Shown here in pieces: positions 18,688-28,170 of a DNA stretch of 64,000 bases (positions are counted from its first letter, which is position 1; each line of letters begins with the position of its first letter). A program made the translations under genes and the position numbers. The stretch is taken from positions 6,983 to 70,982 of the forward strand of contig NZ_JAHKPZ010000032.1 in assembly GCF_018860825.1 (NCBI RefSeq), written 5' to 3'. The notes under the pieces are model-generated. The model did no database searches. It worked only from the letters and a program-made list of their open reading frames with translations, and was not told the origin of the DNA. This stretch comes from Lacinutrix sp. C3R15. GTDB taxonomy: Bacteria > Bacteroidota > Bacteroidia > Flavobacteriales > Flavobacteriaceae.

Positions 18688-18873
18688 ATGTTTAGTAATG
18701 GTCAAATCGTTTTCGGAATTTTATTTGCAATAGCATTTATAATAGCACTTATTTACACCTACCGAAAAGACTTAAATTTACATAAACGTCACTATAAAGG
18801 AAGCATCTGGGTTTTAGTTGCTTTTATTTGCTTTATTCTATTTATTGTATCTATTAAATACATTTTTAAATAA
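18688..18873 (+). CDS. Small two-helix membrane protein
   Basis: A 61-aa protein with two hydrophobic helices (GQIVFGILFAIAFIIALIY and GSIWVLVAFICFILFIVSI) joined by a basic loop (RKDLNLHKRHYKG), so the loop is probably cytoplasmic. ATG 18688 is preferred over 18670 because a -7 box (TAATTTTG, 18665-18672) would lie on top of the earlier codon. Function is unknown. Confidence 0.7.
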   Translation: MFSNGQIVFGILFAIAFIIALIYTYRKDLNLHKRHYKGSIWVLVAFICFILFIVSIKYIFK

Positions 18874-19046
18874 TAAAACTTCTTTTTGCTTCTTAAAGCT
18901 TCTTTCTTGGGTATTTTCCTTTTTAAACTATTGCCTGAAAAAATTTCACAACTTATAACAAGAATTTGTAACAAGTAGTAATAAAATATGGTAAGGGTTT
19001 ACCTTATTTACCTCTTGCCTATTTTCTTGATAATGCACTAAAAACA

Positions 19047-19077
19047 AAAAGCCTTCAAGTGTTACATGAAGGCTTTT
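19047..19077 (-). terminator. Terminator of the DPP3-family gene
   Basis: An 11-bp stem (AAAAGCCTTCA / TGAAGGCTTTT) with a 9-nt loop, 21 bp beyond the stop codon at 19098. Confidence 0.85.
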
Positions 19078-19097
19078 ATAGAAATTAATAATTACTT

Positions 19098-21125
19098 CTA
19101 CTTAGTAAGAAAACTGTACTCTTTACTATAGTCTAACATTTGTCCAACAAAGGTTTCTGGTTGTGTTACTTGTATTGCAGTAATTTCACCTTCTGCATTT
19201 GTTTCAGGAACAAGTACAGGGTTTACAAAACCACTATAAGGAGCAGATGTAAATTGCTTGTTACGTTCTAAAATTTCGGCATGTAATGCTTGGTCTACTT
19301 TTACACCATAATTTTCTACCAAGGCCTCAACAGCTTTATAATCTCCTTCAGATTTTATACGTTGTGTTTCACGTAATAACTCACCAAATAAGTCGTGTAA
19401 TTTATCGTAATCATTAATATTATAATAGGTTTTTCCGTCACGTGATATTTTTTCAATCACGTTGTCTGCTTGTCCTTTTTCAAAAACCCAAGCACTTACC
19501 CATTGTCTGTTTCGCATATGCGCTTCTTCTACATCATCACCTAAATTTAAACGGATTAATTGTGTCATTAACCCATTTCTAATATAACCATCATAAGCTG
19601 CTTTACCAACAGATTTCCAATCGTCTACCAAACCTAATTCTTGTAATTTAGGATTGTATAAATAATAAAGACCAACTAAATCTGCACGTCCTTCTTCTAA
19701 AGTAGAGGCATAATTTTTAAGCGTTTCTTTAGTTTCACCAACACCAGGATTTAATTGCCCTGAAGCATGACCAATAACTTCGTGTAATGCTGTGTGTAGT
19801 TTATCTGCTAGCTGTCCATATTTTTCTTCTAGCAGCTCTTCTTCTTCATCGTTTACAAACTCTTTTAATCTACCTGTACTTCCTGCATTATTATAAGCAT
19901 GAATGATGTTACCTAAAGAAACCGATTTACTTCCTACTGCAGCACGAATCCAATTGGCATTTGGTAAATTAACACCTATTGGTGTGCTTGGCGATGCATC
20001 ACCAGCTTCACCTGCAACATTAACCACTTTATAGGTTACACCAACAACATTTTTCTTTTTATGCGCATCTATTAAAGGTGAGTTGTCTTCAAACCATTGT
20101 GCATTATCAGATAATACTTTCATTTTTTGAGACATGTCAAAATCGTTAATTTGCACAATACTTTCATAAGACCCTCTATATCCTAACGGATCATTATACA
20201 CCTCAATAAAACTATTAATATAATCTACATTTCCTGCAGTTGCTGCTGTCCATGCTACATTATAATCATCCCAGGTTTGTAAATCTCCTATTTTGTAGTA
20301 CGCTATTAATAAGTTTAGTGCATCTCCTTGCGCTTTATTTTCGGCAACACCTTGTGCCAACTCTAACCATTTAATAATTTCGTCAATAGCAGTACCATAT
20401 AATCCTCCAGATTTATAAACCATTTCTTTTAATTGGCCATTTTCTTTTACCAATTTAGAATTTAATCCATAAGACAATGGCTTTTCTGGGTTTGGTGATT
20501 TTTTATTTTTATAGAAATTTTCTACATCTGCATTGGTAACATTAGGTCCGTAAAAATTAACCGCAGAAAGTGCTACATTATCTACACCTTTAGCCTGGTT
20601 TACTTTTTTAGCGTCTTTATCGTTAAAAATTACAGCAAAAGCTTCTCCTTTTAAAGTAGTATTGGTTTCTGCTAATAACAGCTTTAAGTAATCTTCAGAA
20701 AATTCTGGTTTTAGCTTATCATTAGAGTAATGATGGTGAATTCCGTTACTAAACCATACACGCTTTAAATACATTTCAAAAGCTTGCCAATCTGCAGTAG
20801 TTTTATCTCCATTATAATTGGTGTAAATAGCTTCTAAGGCTGCTCTAATTTCAAGGTTATGTCTGTAGTTTTGGTCCCACATAATATCTCTTCCAGCCAA
20901 ACCAGCTTGCGTTAAATAATAAACTAGTTTTTGTTCTTTTAAAGTTAAATGCTCCCAACCTGGAATTTGATAACGTAATATCTTAATGTCGGCAAACTGC
21001 TCTACATTATAATCAAAAGTCTGTTCTTTTTTTACTGCAACAGGTGCTTCTACTGCTGTTTTCTTTTCTTGGTTACAAGACACTAAAACAGTACATGCTA
21101 AAGCAAAACTTAATAGTTGTTTCAT
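19098..21125 (-). CDS. Dipeptidyl-peptidase 3-like (M49) lipoprotein
   Basis: A 675-aa metallopeptidase with a lipoprotein signal (lipobox LVSC). The zinc site has the expanded M49-type motif HEVIGH (LHTALHEVIGHASGQL), and a second Glu ligand lies in the EEGRADLVGLYY segment about 30 residues on. M49 enzymes remove dipeptides from peptide N-termini. The lipid anchor suggests action in the periplasm or at the cell surface, unlike the cytosolic eukaryotic enzyme. It is a single-gene unit with its own terminator. Confidence 0.9.
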   Translation of the reverse strand: MKQLLSFALACTVLVSCNQEKKTAVEAPVAVKKEQTFDYNVEQFADIKILRYQIPGWEHLTLKEQKLVYYLTQAGLAGRDIMWDQNYRHNLEIRAALEAIYTNYNGDKTTADWQAFEMYLKRVWFSNGIHHHYSNDKLKPEFSEDYLKLLLAETNTTLKGEAFAVIFNDKDAKKVNQAKGVDNVALSAVNFYGPNVTNADVENFYKNKKSPNPEKPLSYGLNSKLVKENGQLKEMVYKSGGLYGTAIDEIIKWLELAQGVAENKAQGDALNLLIAYYKIGDLQTWDDYNVAWTAATAGNVDYINSFIEVYNDPLGYRGSYESIVQINDFDMSQKMKVLSDNAQWFEDNSPLIDAHKKKNVVGVTYKVVNVAGEAGDASPSTPIGVNLPNANWIRAAVGSKSVSLGNIIHAYNNAGSTGRLKEFVNDEEEELLEEKYGQLADKLHTALHEVIGHASGQLNPGVGETKETLKNYASTLEEGRADLVGLYYLYNPKLQELGLVDDWKSVGKAAYDGYIRNGLMTQLIRLNLGDDVEEAHMRNRQWVSAWVFEKGQADNVIEKISRDGKTYYNINDYDKLHDLFGELLRETQRIKSEGDYKAVEALVENYGVKVDQALHAEILERNKQFTSAPYSGFVNPVLVPETNAEGEITAIQVTQPETFVGQMLDYSKEYSFLTK

Positions 21126-21216
21126 TTTTAAAATTTTAAATATTGAAACACAAATGTAACACTTATTGATACAGAATAAAATTGATTATCTTTGAAAAAC
21201 ACCTAAAACCTAATAC

Positions 21217-22251
21217 ATGAAAACTTTTAAATACTTCTTATTGGTATTACTAATACTAATTATTGGTTTTTTCACCTATGTTGCTGTGCAACCAAATGCG
21301 TATAATATTAAAAGAACGAAACTAATTAATGCTCCTTCGAATGTTATTTACAACAATATTAACGATTTAAAACAATGGGAAAATTGGGGACCTTGGCATG
21401 ATGCAGACAGTACTATTGTAACGACCTATTCTAAAAACACTATTGGTATTGGTGCTACTTCTAACTGGACAAGCAAAGATGGCCCTGGTAATATGAAAAT
21501 TGTAAATACAATACCTAACAAAACAATAGACTTAAAATTACAATTTGGAGATTACGAACCTACAGATATTATTTGGACACTTGAAGAAGTTGAAGGAGGT
21601 ACAAGTGTAACTTGGGCAATGAAAAATGACAACAACCCTTTTATGTTTAAAATTTTTGGTGCATTATCTGGAGGAATGGATAATATGCTAGGTCCTATGG
21701 AGGAGCAAGGCTTAAAAAACTTAGCTAAAGTTGTAGATGAGCAAATTAAAAATATGCCAAAAGCATTTAAACTAGGAGATATTGAAGAAGTAACTTTAAC
21801 AGCGCAAACCTTTATTGGGTATTTGCAAAAGACTTCTACAGAAATGAGTCATGAAGAAATGTCAAAACTTTTTATGGAGTTTATGCCTAAAGCAGGAATG
21901 TATATTGCAGACAAATTAGCTCCTGATGCATATATTCCTGGTACTTTTTACACCAAATGGGATGAAGAAACTAAAGAAGCAGAATTCTATATTGGTTTAT
22001 TATTAAAAAAAGAAGTTGCTCCTGCAGAAGGCATGACCAAATTAGAAATTCCGGAAGGCAAAGCCCTAAAAATTGCTAAATTTGGTAACTATGGCACAGG
22101 AGATTATGAAGCGCATACTGCTATTGGCACATACATGCAAGATAAAAAGATAGAAATGAATGGTGCTTCGGTTTGGGAATTGTATGTTAATGACCCAACA
22201 ACCGTTGAAACAGAAGATATACAAACAGATATTTACTACCCTATTAAATAA
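21217..22251 (+). CDS. SRPBCC plus GyrI-like effector-binding protein
   Basis: A 344-aa protein with an N-terminal transmembrane segment (YFLLVLLILIIGFFTYVAV). It is followed by a START-like SRPBCC domain (about residues 35-180: INAPSNVIYNNINDLKQWENWGPW) and a C-terminal GyrI-like/AraC effector-binding domain (about 190-344, ending WELYVNDPTTVETEDIQTDIYYPI). Both domains bind small hydrophobic ligands in other proteins. No DNA-binding part is present. The role is unknown. Confidence 0.82.
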   Translation: MKTFKYFLLVLLILIIGFFTYVAVQPNAYNIKRTKLINAPSNVIYNNINDLKQWENWGPWHDADSTIVTTYSKNTIGIGATSNWTSKDGPGNMKIVNTIPNKTIDLKLQFGDYEPTDIIWTLEEVEGGTSVTWAMKNDNNPFMFKIFGALSGGMDNMLGPMEEQGLKNLAKVVDEQIKNMPKAFKLGDIEEVTLTAQTFIGYLQKTSTEMSHEEMSKLFMEFMPKAGMYIADKLAPDAYIPGTFYTKWDEETKEAEFYIGLLLKKEVAPAEGMTKLEIPEGKALKIAKFGNYGTGDYEAHTAIGTYMQDKKIEMNGASVWELYVNDPTTVETEDIQTDIYYPIK

Positions 22252-22271
22252 AATAGAATTATAACTTAATA

Positions 22272-22300
22272 AAAAAGCAGCTCTTCTTGAGCTGCTTTTT
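22272..22300. terminator. Bidirectional terminator
   Basis: A 12-bp stem (AAAAAGCAGCTC / GAGCTGCTTTTT) with a TTCTT loop, between the convergent genes ending at 22251 and 22326. Confidence 0.9.
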
Positions 22301-22325
22301 TTATTTAAAAGAAAGACTTATATTA

Positions 22326-24404
22326 TTAATTTCCTTTTAAACAAATGGTTTTTGGTAAATGTTTGCCATCATGCATTTTTATACTATTCACAACAGTTCG
22401 CGGTTTTGCATACAGCGTAATAGCACCACAATTTTTTATTGTAGAAGCAGTAAACTCAAAGTTACCACTAAACTCTGTATCTGCAGGATTTGTTGGTATT
22501 ACATGCTCTAAAATACTTACTGGAATATTATTAATATTTGTAGATAGTCTATAATATTCAATATGACTTTCAGACACCGAAAAATTACCTTTAATTGGCA
22601 ATCCTTTTATAAAATGCGAACAATCACCATAGTTTTCTATATGCAACTCTAAAACAGGACTTGCATTATCTATTTGAATAATTTTACTGAAAGATGTGCC
22701 GTCAAGATGCTCAATGGTAATTCGAATAGCATCATTTGTAGAATGATAAAATTTTGCAACAGCGTTAAATGAATTATTTGAAGCATCACCATAATACGTG
22801 TATTCATTTGTCACGGGATCTGGATTTGAAACATAAATAACCTCATCCATAATAAACGAATTAGAAACATAATAACTGGTTCCGTCATTCATATTATCTA
22901 CTCGTACTTTATAGCGTTGCCCATCAAAAGCATTTGTTTCTGCTTCTACAATTATTAGTCCGCCAAAAGCACTACCAGAAGTAACAGGTAAACCAGTAAA
23001 CTTAAAATGTGCACTTGGAGTGGTTAGTCCTGTTGCATCAATATAATCTATATCTACGCCACCAATAGCTACTATTTCTGGTCCACTACCTTCAATAACT
23101 CTTTTTGGTTGCAATTGTACGTAAGACTCTAAAATATTTCCCCATCTAGAACACTCCATATCTTCAGGAGCTACATTCCAAGACAAAATAGCCTTTACTT
23201 TAAGCACTTGAGGTGTAGCACAATCTTTCTTTAAACCATCAAAATTATAGGGCAAAACCACCGAGTAAAACAAACCATTGTCTGGTACTTCTGGTATATC
23301 ATGAACCGTTACATGAGAAGTTCCGGCGTGAATCCATTGGCAATCTTCTTCGTTCTGGATCCAAAAAGAAACATACTCCTTACTACCTGCAGTGCATAAA
23401 CTACCACTATAACCAGAAGATTTTTTTATTTTTATAGTTCCTACTAAAGCTTCTCTATTATAATCTGCACCAACACAAACTAATTCTTCATACTGGGTAT
23501 CACAATTTAAATTATTCAAATCCAACAAACTATCTGTGAGGTTCCAATTATTCACCTCAAAAAGATTTGAAATTTCATTGTACGCCAAGGTATCTGAAAT
23601 ATGCATTGCTTGATGTAACTCTTTATAAGCAAAGCGATGTGGTTTAATTTTTTCATTATTATATAAACCCGAAAGTTGTGTAAAGTTTAATGTTTTAGGC
23701 ATTAAAGAAGCTTTTGCTTTATTTAAAACCGACATGTTTTCTGGTTTCCCAATGCTTAATTGATTTAAAGATATATTAGGGTTTAAAATTGCCGAATTAA
23801 ACAAATCATCTAACTCAAAAATTGGAAAATCAGGTATAAAAAGTTTATACGAATCCATTTGAATTTGTACATCTTTTTTATCACTCCAAACATAAGTACC
23901 AAGTGTTAAATCTGGATCATTTGGTTCTGGTATAACATTCCATGCAAGAACGGCCCTTACCATTGGTAAATTAGCAGAAGAGCAATAAGCTCTTTTAGGA
24001 CTAATATCTAATCTTAACACATAACTTATTGGTGTTTCATTATTACCATCACAATCTTTATTGGTAGCTATATCATGTACATTTACACCTACAACTCCCA
24101 TATCTTCCCAACCATCACCATTTTGATAGTCCATATAAAATCGCACATATTCATACGATCCGTTAGCACATAAAGCACCAGAATATCCTGTTGCTCTTTT
24201 AATATTAATAGTAGCTGTTAATTGTTTTTTTGCCGCATTATACCCTACACACCCCAAAGATTCAAAAGTGGTATTTAGTTTTTGACTAAAAGCACTTAAT
24301 GGTGATTTTAATTTTAATTTTGAAAGGGCTTTATTTCCTGATGTTAAATAAGGTTTAAATTCTTGTCTTGCAATTACTAGCTGCTTGTCGCTTAATTTTT
24401 CCAT
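22326..24404 (-). CDS. Large protein of unknown function with an internal duplication
   Basis: A 692-aa protein with no signal peptide or membrane segment. Two similar modules are seen at about residues 50-180 and 300-435. Each runs: a Cys-containing start (LGCVGYN / LVCVGADYN), an I-K-x-x-GYSG-x-LC-x-x-GS-x-EYV block, a Trp-containing strand, V-x-VHDI, and a conserved end (VRAVLAWNV / VKAILSWNV, each then P-E). The C-terminal 250 residues are beta-rich and unlike either module. I do not recognise a named family. It is transcribed alone, divergent from crcB. Confidence 0.75.
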   Translation of the reverse strand: MEKLSDKQLVIARQEFKPYLTSGNKALSKLKLKSPLSAFSQKLNTTFESLGCVGYNAAKKQLTATINIKRATGYSGALCANGSYEYVRFYMDYQNGDGWEDMGVVGVNVHDIATNKDCDGNNETPISYVLRLDISPKRAYCSSANLPMVRAVLAWNVIPEPNDPDLTLGTYVWSDKKDVQIQMDSYKLFIPDFPIFELDDLFNSAILNPNISLNQLSIGKPENMSVLNKAKASLMPKTLNFTQLSGLYNNEKIKPHRFAYKELHQAMHISDTLAYNEISNLFEVNNWNLTDSLLDLNNLNCDTQYEELVCVGADYNREALVGTIKIKKSSGYSGSLCTAGSKEYVSFWIQNEEDCQWIHAGTSHVTVHDIPEVPDNGLFYSVVLPYNFDGLKKDCATPQVLKVKAILSWNVAPEDMECSRWGNILESYVQLQPKRVIEGSGPEIVAIGGVDIDYIDATGLTTPSAHFKFTGLPVTSGSAFGGLIIVEAETNAFDGQRYKVRVDNMNDGTSYYVSNSFIMDEVIYVSNPDPVTNEYTYYGDASNNSFNAVAKFYHSTNDAIRITIEHLDGTSFSKIIQIDNASPVLELHIENYGDCSHFIKGLPIKGNFSVSESHIEYYRLSTNINNIPVSILEHVIPTNPADTEFSGNFEFTASTIKNCGAITLYAKPRTVVNSIKMHDGKHLPKTICLKGN

Positions 24405-24566
24405 GATTTTTTTATTTAAAAAACACCTACTCTTTTTAAGGTTTTTCGGTTTACACCTTATTGCTAAGTTTGTATATTCATAAAGAATGCATTCAAATAT
24501 TAATAGGTAAAAAGGAAAAAGGTTAACATGTTTAAAAAATTAATTCGGTTGTAATTTAATAGATAG

Positions 24567-24574
24567 TATATTTG
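24567..24574 (+). promoter_or_regulatory. -7 box of the crcB promoter
   Basis: TATATTTG matches TAnnTTTG exactly and ends 5 bp before the crcB ATG, so transcription would begin at or near the start codon. A TTG at 24549-24551 is rather close (15 bp) for a -33 element. Confidence 0.55.
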
Positions 24575-24579
24575 TTACT

Positions 24580-24945
24580 ATGAAGAATTTATTACTTGTA
24601 TTTGTAGGTGGAGGTTTTGGTAGTGTATTGCGTTATATTATAGGAAAATATTTAAACAACACCGAAAATGGAATCCCTTACGGAACATTTTTAGCAAACG
24701 TTTTAGGTAGTTTGTTTATTGGTTTTATACTTGGTTATGCATTAAAACACAATAGCCTTTCTGCCAACCAAACCTTATTACTTGCTACGGGATTTTGTGG
24801 TGGATTTACTACCTTTTCCTCTTTTGCATATGAAAATCATGTGTTTTTAAAATCTGGCGACTTTACAAGTTTTGCTATTTATACTATTGCCAGCTTTGTT
24901 TTAGGTTTCCTTGCCGTTTTCTCAGGAATGTATTTAGCAAAATAA
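24580..24945 (+). CDS. crcB: Fluoride efflux channel CrcB/Fluc
   Basis: A 121-aa four-helix membrane protein. It has the Fluc signatures VGGGFGSVLRYIIGKY, the pore Asn in GTFLANVLGSLFIG, and the GFCGGFTTFSSFAYE segment with the Phe and Ser/Thr residues lining the fluoride path. Fluc dimers export F- passively across the inner membrane. I looked for a fluoride riboswitch upstream and saw none; the -7 box at 24567 suggests a very short or absent leader. Confidence 0.93.
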   Translation: MKNLLLVFVGGGFGSVLRYIIGKYLNNTENGIPYGTFLANVLGSLFIGFILGYALKHNSLSANQTLLLATGFCGGFTTFSSFAYENHVFLKSGDFTSFAIYTIASFVLGFLAVFSGMYLAK

Positions 24946-24978
24946 TACAGTGTAATGCTTACTAAATACTCCTATAAA

Positions 24979-25004
24979 CACCTCTCTTTAGCTAAAGAGA
25001 GGTG
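24979..25004. repeat. Perfect 26-bp palindrome
   Basis: CACCTCTCTTTAG and its exact inverse form a perfect palindrome between the convergent crcB and DUF1684 genes. It lacks a T run, so it may be a REP-like element or a factor-assisted terminator. Confidence 0.6.
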
Positions 25005-25084
25005 GATTTCCATATTTAAAAATTCTGAGCGTTTGACCTAAAATGCGAAGCTATTTTAAATTACAGCACGCAGCCTACTAAAAA

Positions 25085-25684
25085 CTACTTCACAAAAGCC
25101 TTTACTCCTGCATTAATAGTTTCATCTACATAATTTTCTCTAGGTACAATTGGGCAAGAAAACTTGGCATTATAGGTACAATACGGATTATAAGCTTCAT
25201 TAAAATCAAGCATTAAAGTATCTCCTTCCGGAATACGCAAATCCATATAACGTCCTCCTCCATAAGTAGTGTCTCCATTAGTATTATCTAAAAACGGGAG
25301 AAATAAATAATCTTCAAATCCTGCTTTATTCATTAAATCCTGACCTTGATATACATTTAAATTGTATGTGTTGCCATGCATTGTAAAAGACAAAACACCA
25401 TAAATACGTTCATTAGAAACATAGTCTGTAGTCGTTTTCATTTTAAACCATTTAGAATCTGGTGTTCTTTTTAAGACTGCTTTTACAACATAGGCAGAAT
25501 CATATTTAAAAAAGTCTAAGCTTCTAAAGGTCTTTCTATCTTTATCTTTTAAAGGGGATTTAGACGCGTCTTTAAACTCTGCATTTTTTTTACGTTGCCA
25601 ATCGGTATCTCCTAATAAAGGTAATTTTTCTTGTGCACAACTGCAGGTTACTATAAATAGAATAAGATAGAGAAAGTTCTTCAT
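25085..25684 (-). CDS. DUF1684 lipoprotein
   Basis: A 199-aa protein with a short lipoprotein signal (lipobox TCSC near residue 16). The DUF1684 domain covers most of the rest: PLKDKDRKTFRSLDFF, the GVLSFTMHGNTYNLNVYQ strand pair, GGGRYMDLRIPEGD and the near-terminal DFNEAYNPYCTYN...CPIVPREN. The invariant FNxAYNPYCxYN stretch is characteristic. The function of the family is not established. Confidence 0.88.
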   Translation of the reverse strand: MKNFLYLILFIVTCSCAQEKLPLLGDTDWQRKKNAEFKDASKSPLKDKDRKTFRSLDFFKYDSAYVVKAVLKRTPDSKWFKMKTTTDYVSNERIYGVLSFTMHGNTYNLNVYQGQDLMNKAGFEDYLFLPFLDNTNGDTTYGGGRYMDLRIPEGDTLMLDFNEAYNPYCTYNAKFSCPIVPRENYVDETINAGVKAFVK

Positions 25685-25863
25685 GCTAATATTTTTTTCG
25701 GTTTAAAAATACAACTTCTTATTATTTTGTTTAGCTTTGACTTATAATAAAACAAAAAAAATGATTACTTGTAGTATTACATATACAGAAAGACGTACCT
25801 CTTCATACAGAAGTAGGGCTTGCTATATATTGTGCTGATACTATTATTAATTTATACAATATA

Positions 25864-25893
25864 AAAAAGTCCGACTTCTACGTCGGACTTTTT
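25864..25893 (+). terminator. Terminator with no assigned gene
   Basis: A 12-bp perfect stem (AAAAAGTCCGAC / GTCGGACTTTTT) with a 6-nt loop and a T-rich tail, sitting between two divergent genes (25684 on minus, 25951 on plus). Nothing recognisable is encoded in the 180 bp before it, so it points to a small unannotated RNA or a lost gene. Confidence 0.75.
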
Positions 25894-25950
25894 ATTTTTA
25901 GTAAACAATTTATTTCTTAAAAAAAGGAATAAATACAACAACCAACCAAC

Positions 25951-27162
25951 ATGAAAAAACTATTTCACAACTATATAAATACCTTTAAAGGGCTCTCTAC
26001 AGAAGTTTGGTGGCTTGCGTTAATTACTTTAATTAACAGAGCAGGAACTATGGTTATTCCATTCTTATCCTTATACCTTATTGAAGATTTAAATTTCACG
26101 CTTAAAGATGTAGGCTGGATCATGTCTGCCTTTGGTTTAGGCTCTGTTGCAGGTTCTTGGCTAGGCGGAAAACTAACCGACAAAATTGGCTATTACAAAG
26201 TAATGGTAAGAAGCTTACTCTCTACAGGAGTACTATTTATAGCGCTTCAGTTTTTAAATACTTTTGCTACTTTATGTGTTGGTATTTTTTTAGTGATGCT
26301 GGTTGCAGATATGTTTCGTCCTGCCATGTTTGTGGCCCTAAGCGCATACAGCAAACCCGAAAACAAAACAAGAAGCGTAACCCTTATACGTCTTGCTATT
26401 AATCTTGGTTTTTCTGCTGGTCCTGCTGTTGGCGGACTAATAATTACAACCATGAGTTATAGTGGTTTGTTTTGGGTAGATGGTATTACTTGTATAATAG
26501 CAACCTTAGTATTAATTAAGGTATTAAACCCAAAAACAGCAAAAATTCAAGATAATATTGTTGTAGAAAACCCGGATTCAGCCTATAAAGACCATGCTTT
26601 TTTAATTTTTCTTGTTGCTATGTTTTTGTTTGGTTTTGTGTTTTTACAATACTTTTCAACCATGCCTATTTATTACAGAGAAAAACATCTATTAAGCGAA
26701 TTTAAAATAGGCTTGCTTCTTGGTGCTAACGGTTTCCTGATATTTTTATTAGAAATGCCACTAATAAAATGGCTAGAAAACTCAAAATACACAAAAACAG
26801 GTTTAATGCTTTTTGGTGCTATGCTAACCGCATTAAGCTTTTTGGTGTTAAACCTAACCGCTTTTACAGGAATACTAATTATAGGTATGTTTTTAATGAC
26901 GCTAGGCGAAATGATTGCCTTTCCGTTTTCTAATGCCTTTGCCTTGCAACGAGCAAAAAAAGGAAACCAAGGAGAATACATGGCTTTATATTCTATAGCA
27001 TTTTCTATTGCTCATATTTTTGGGCATAATGCTGGAATGCAATTAGTAGATGGGTTTGGCTATGATAACACCTGGTATATCATGACTGTTTTAGGAAGTA
27101 TTTGTGCCTTTCTTTTTCTCTTTTTAAAAACGTATATGAAAAACAAAAACGACAAACAATAA
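25951..27162 (+). CDS. MFS transporter
   Basis: A 403-aa inner-membrane protein with about 12 hydrophobic helices. It has the major-facilitator signature between helices 2 and 3 (GSVAGSWLGGKLTDKIGYYKV) and the related loop GLLLGANGFLIFLLEMPLIKWLE in the second half. Such proteins are secondary drug or metabolite exporters, but the substrate cannot be told. It is a single gene followed by a hairpin shared with the convergent Lrp gene. Confidence 0.88.
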   Translation: MKKLFHNYINTFKGLSTEVWWLALITLINRAGTMVIPFLSLYLIEDLNFTLKDVGWIMSAFGLGSVAGSWLGGKLTDKIGYYKVMVRSLLSTGVLFIALQFLNTFATLCVGIFLVMLVADMFRPAMFVALSAYSKPENKTRSVTLIRLAINLGFSAGPAVGGLIITTMSYSGLFWVDGITCIIATLVLIKVLNPKTAKIQDNIVVENPDSAYKDHAFLIFLVAMFLFGFVFLQYFSTMPIYYREKHLLSEFKIGLLLGANGFLIFLLEMPLIKWLENSKYTKTGLMLFGAMLTALSFLVLNLTAFTGILIIGMFLMTLGEMIAFPFSNAFALQRAKKGNQGEYMALYSIAFSIAHIFGHNAGMQLVDGFGYDNTWYIMTVLGSICAFLFLFLKTYMKNKNDKQ

Positions 27163-27194
27163 GAGTGTTTTTAACTTAACATCAAAGAAGAACA

Positions 27195-27224
27195 AAAAGG
27201 CTTTAAAGATTTTTAAAGCCTTTT
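27195..27224. terminator. Bidirectional terminator
   Basis: A 13-bp stem (AAAAGGCTTTAAA / TTTAAAGCCTTTT) with a GATT loop. Its right arm covers the last codons of the Lrp gene, serving both convergent genes. Confidence 0.85.
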
Positions 27225-27653
27225 AATCTCTTTATTTTTTACCACATGAGAAAGTACAATTTGCGTTTTACTTTCACCATACACAATAAGTTGGTCTATA
27301 AAAGTTTCAAGGTGCTTTTGATTTTTTAAAACCACTTCCATTACAATATTTTCATTGCCTGTAATTCTATAGCAATTAATCACTTCATCAAAGGTTTTTA
27401 CCTTTTCAAGAAAGGGCTTTAACTTTCCCATAAAAGCACTTAAAGTAATAAGAGCTTTTAGCTGGTAACCAACTTCAAAAGGAGAAATTAATGTGATGTG
27501 ATTTTGAATAATTCCTAAATCTTCCATCTTCTTAATACGCTCTGAAACTGCAGGCGAACTAATACCTACTTGCCTACCAATTGCTGCATTTGACTGTCGC
27601 GAATTTTCTTGCAAACATGTTAAAATTTTCCAATTAAGATTATCTAAACTCAT
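27213..27653 (-). CDS. Lrp/AsnC family transcriptional regulator
   Basis: A 146-aa regulator with an N-terminal winged helix-turn-helix (LDNLNWKILTCLQENSRQS, then VGISSPAVSERIKKMED) and a C-terminal RAM ligand-binding domain (FDEVINCYRITGNENIVMEV). I place the start at 27653 (MSLDNLNWK), where family members begin; the longer in-frame ATG at 27743 adds 30 atypical residues. The regulated genes and effector amino acid are unknown. It is divergent from the gene at 27773. Confidence 0.9.
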   Translation of the reverse strand: MSLDNLNWKILTCLQENSRQSNAAIGRQVGISSPAVSERIKKMEDLGIIQNHITLISPFEVGYQLKALITLSAFMGKLKPFLEKVKTFDEVINCYRITGNENIVMEVVLKNQKHLETFIDQLIVYGESKTQIVLSHVVKNKEIKRL

Positions 27654-27772
27654 TATTAAAGTATTTCTTTTAAATAATTTAATTTTTAAAGCAAATATAC
27701 AATTTTGCTTTAAAATCAAAAGACAAAAATACCTACTTGTCACTAATTTTGATAGAAACCGTAAAATAAATT

Positions 27773-28168
27773 ATGTTAGCGCATATTCCTTCTCATCTTT
27801 CCAATTTACCAATATACAAGCAAGCCTTGCTTATTTTTATTTTGTCTAGAAGTATTTCTAACTATTTAAGCCAAGATTTGGCGCATTTAGAAGAAGATGG
27901 TTCAGAAGATGAACACATTTATTTTTCTGGTGATATTGTGCAACATTCTATATCACTTGCTCCAGAAATTATTAATGCAGAAATGGAACGTTTTTCAGAA
28001 AAAAAACACAAGCATATTGCAGCAATACGATTTTTAACAAGTAGATTATATAGCCATTGCAGAAGACTAGAAAAATGCAATAGTAATGGCAAAGACTATA
28101 TTCCTATTTTAAGAAAAGAGCTTAAAATATTTAAAAAGTTGCAAAATAGCTGGATGCATACTTTGTAG
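27773..28168 (+). CDS. Conserved small protein of unknown function
   Basis: A 131-aa, mostly helical cytoplasmic protein with no signal peptide. An acidic patch (HLEEDGSEDEH) sits near residue 45 and a basic helix-rich C-terminus (RLYSHCRRLEKC, LRKELKIFKKLQNSW) follows. No family is recognised with confidence. It is transcribed away from the Lrp gene and stops 2 bp before the helicase-like gene on the other strand. Confidence 0.7.
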   Translation: MLAHIPSHLSNLPIYKQALLIFILSRSISNYLSQDLAHLEEDGSEDEHIYFSGDIVQHSISLAPEIINAEMERFSEKKHKHIAAIRFLTSRLYSHCRRLEKCNSNGKDYIPILRKELKIFKKLQNSWMHTL

Positions 28169-28170
28169 GC

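Noticed and set aside
24405-24579. Fluoride riboswitch upstream of crcB
   Set aside because: No sequence resembling the conserved riboswitch core was seen, and a promoter box lies directly before the start codon.
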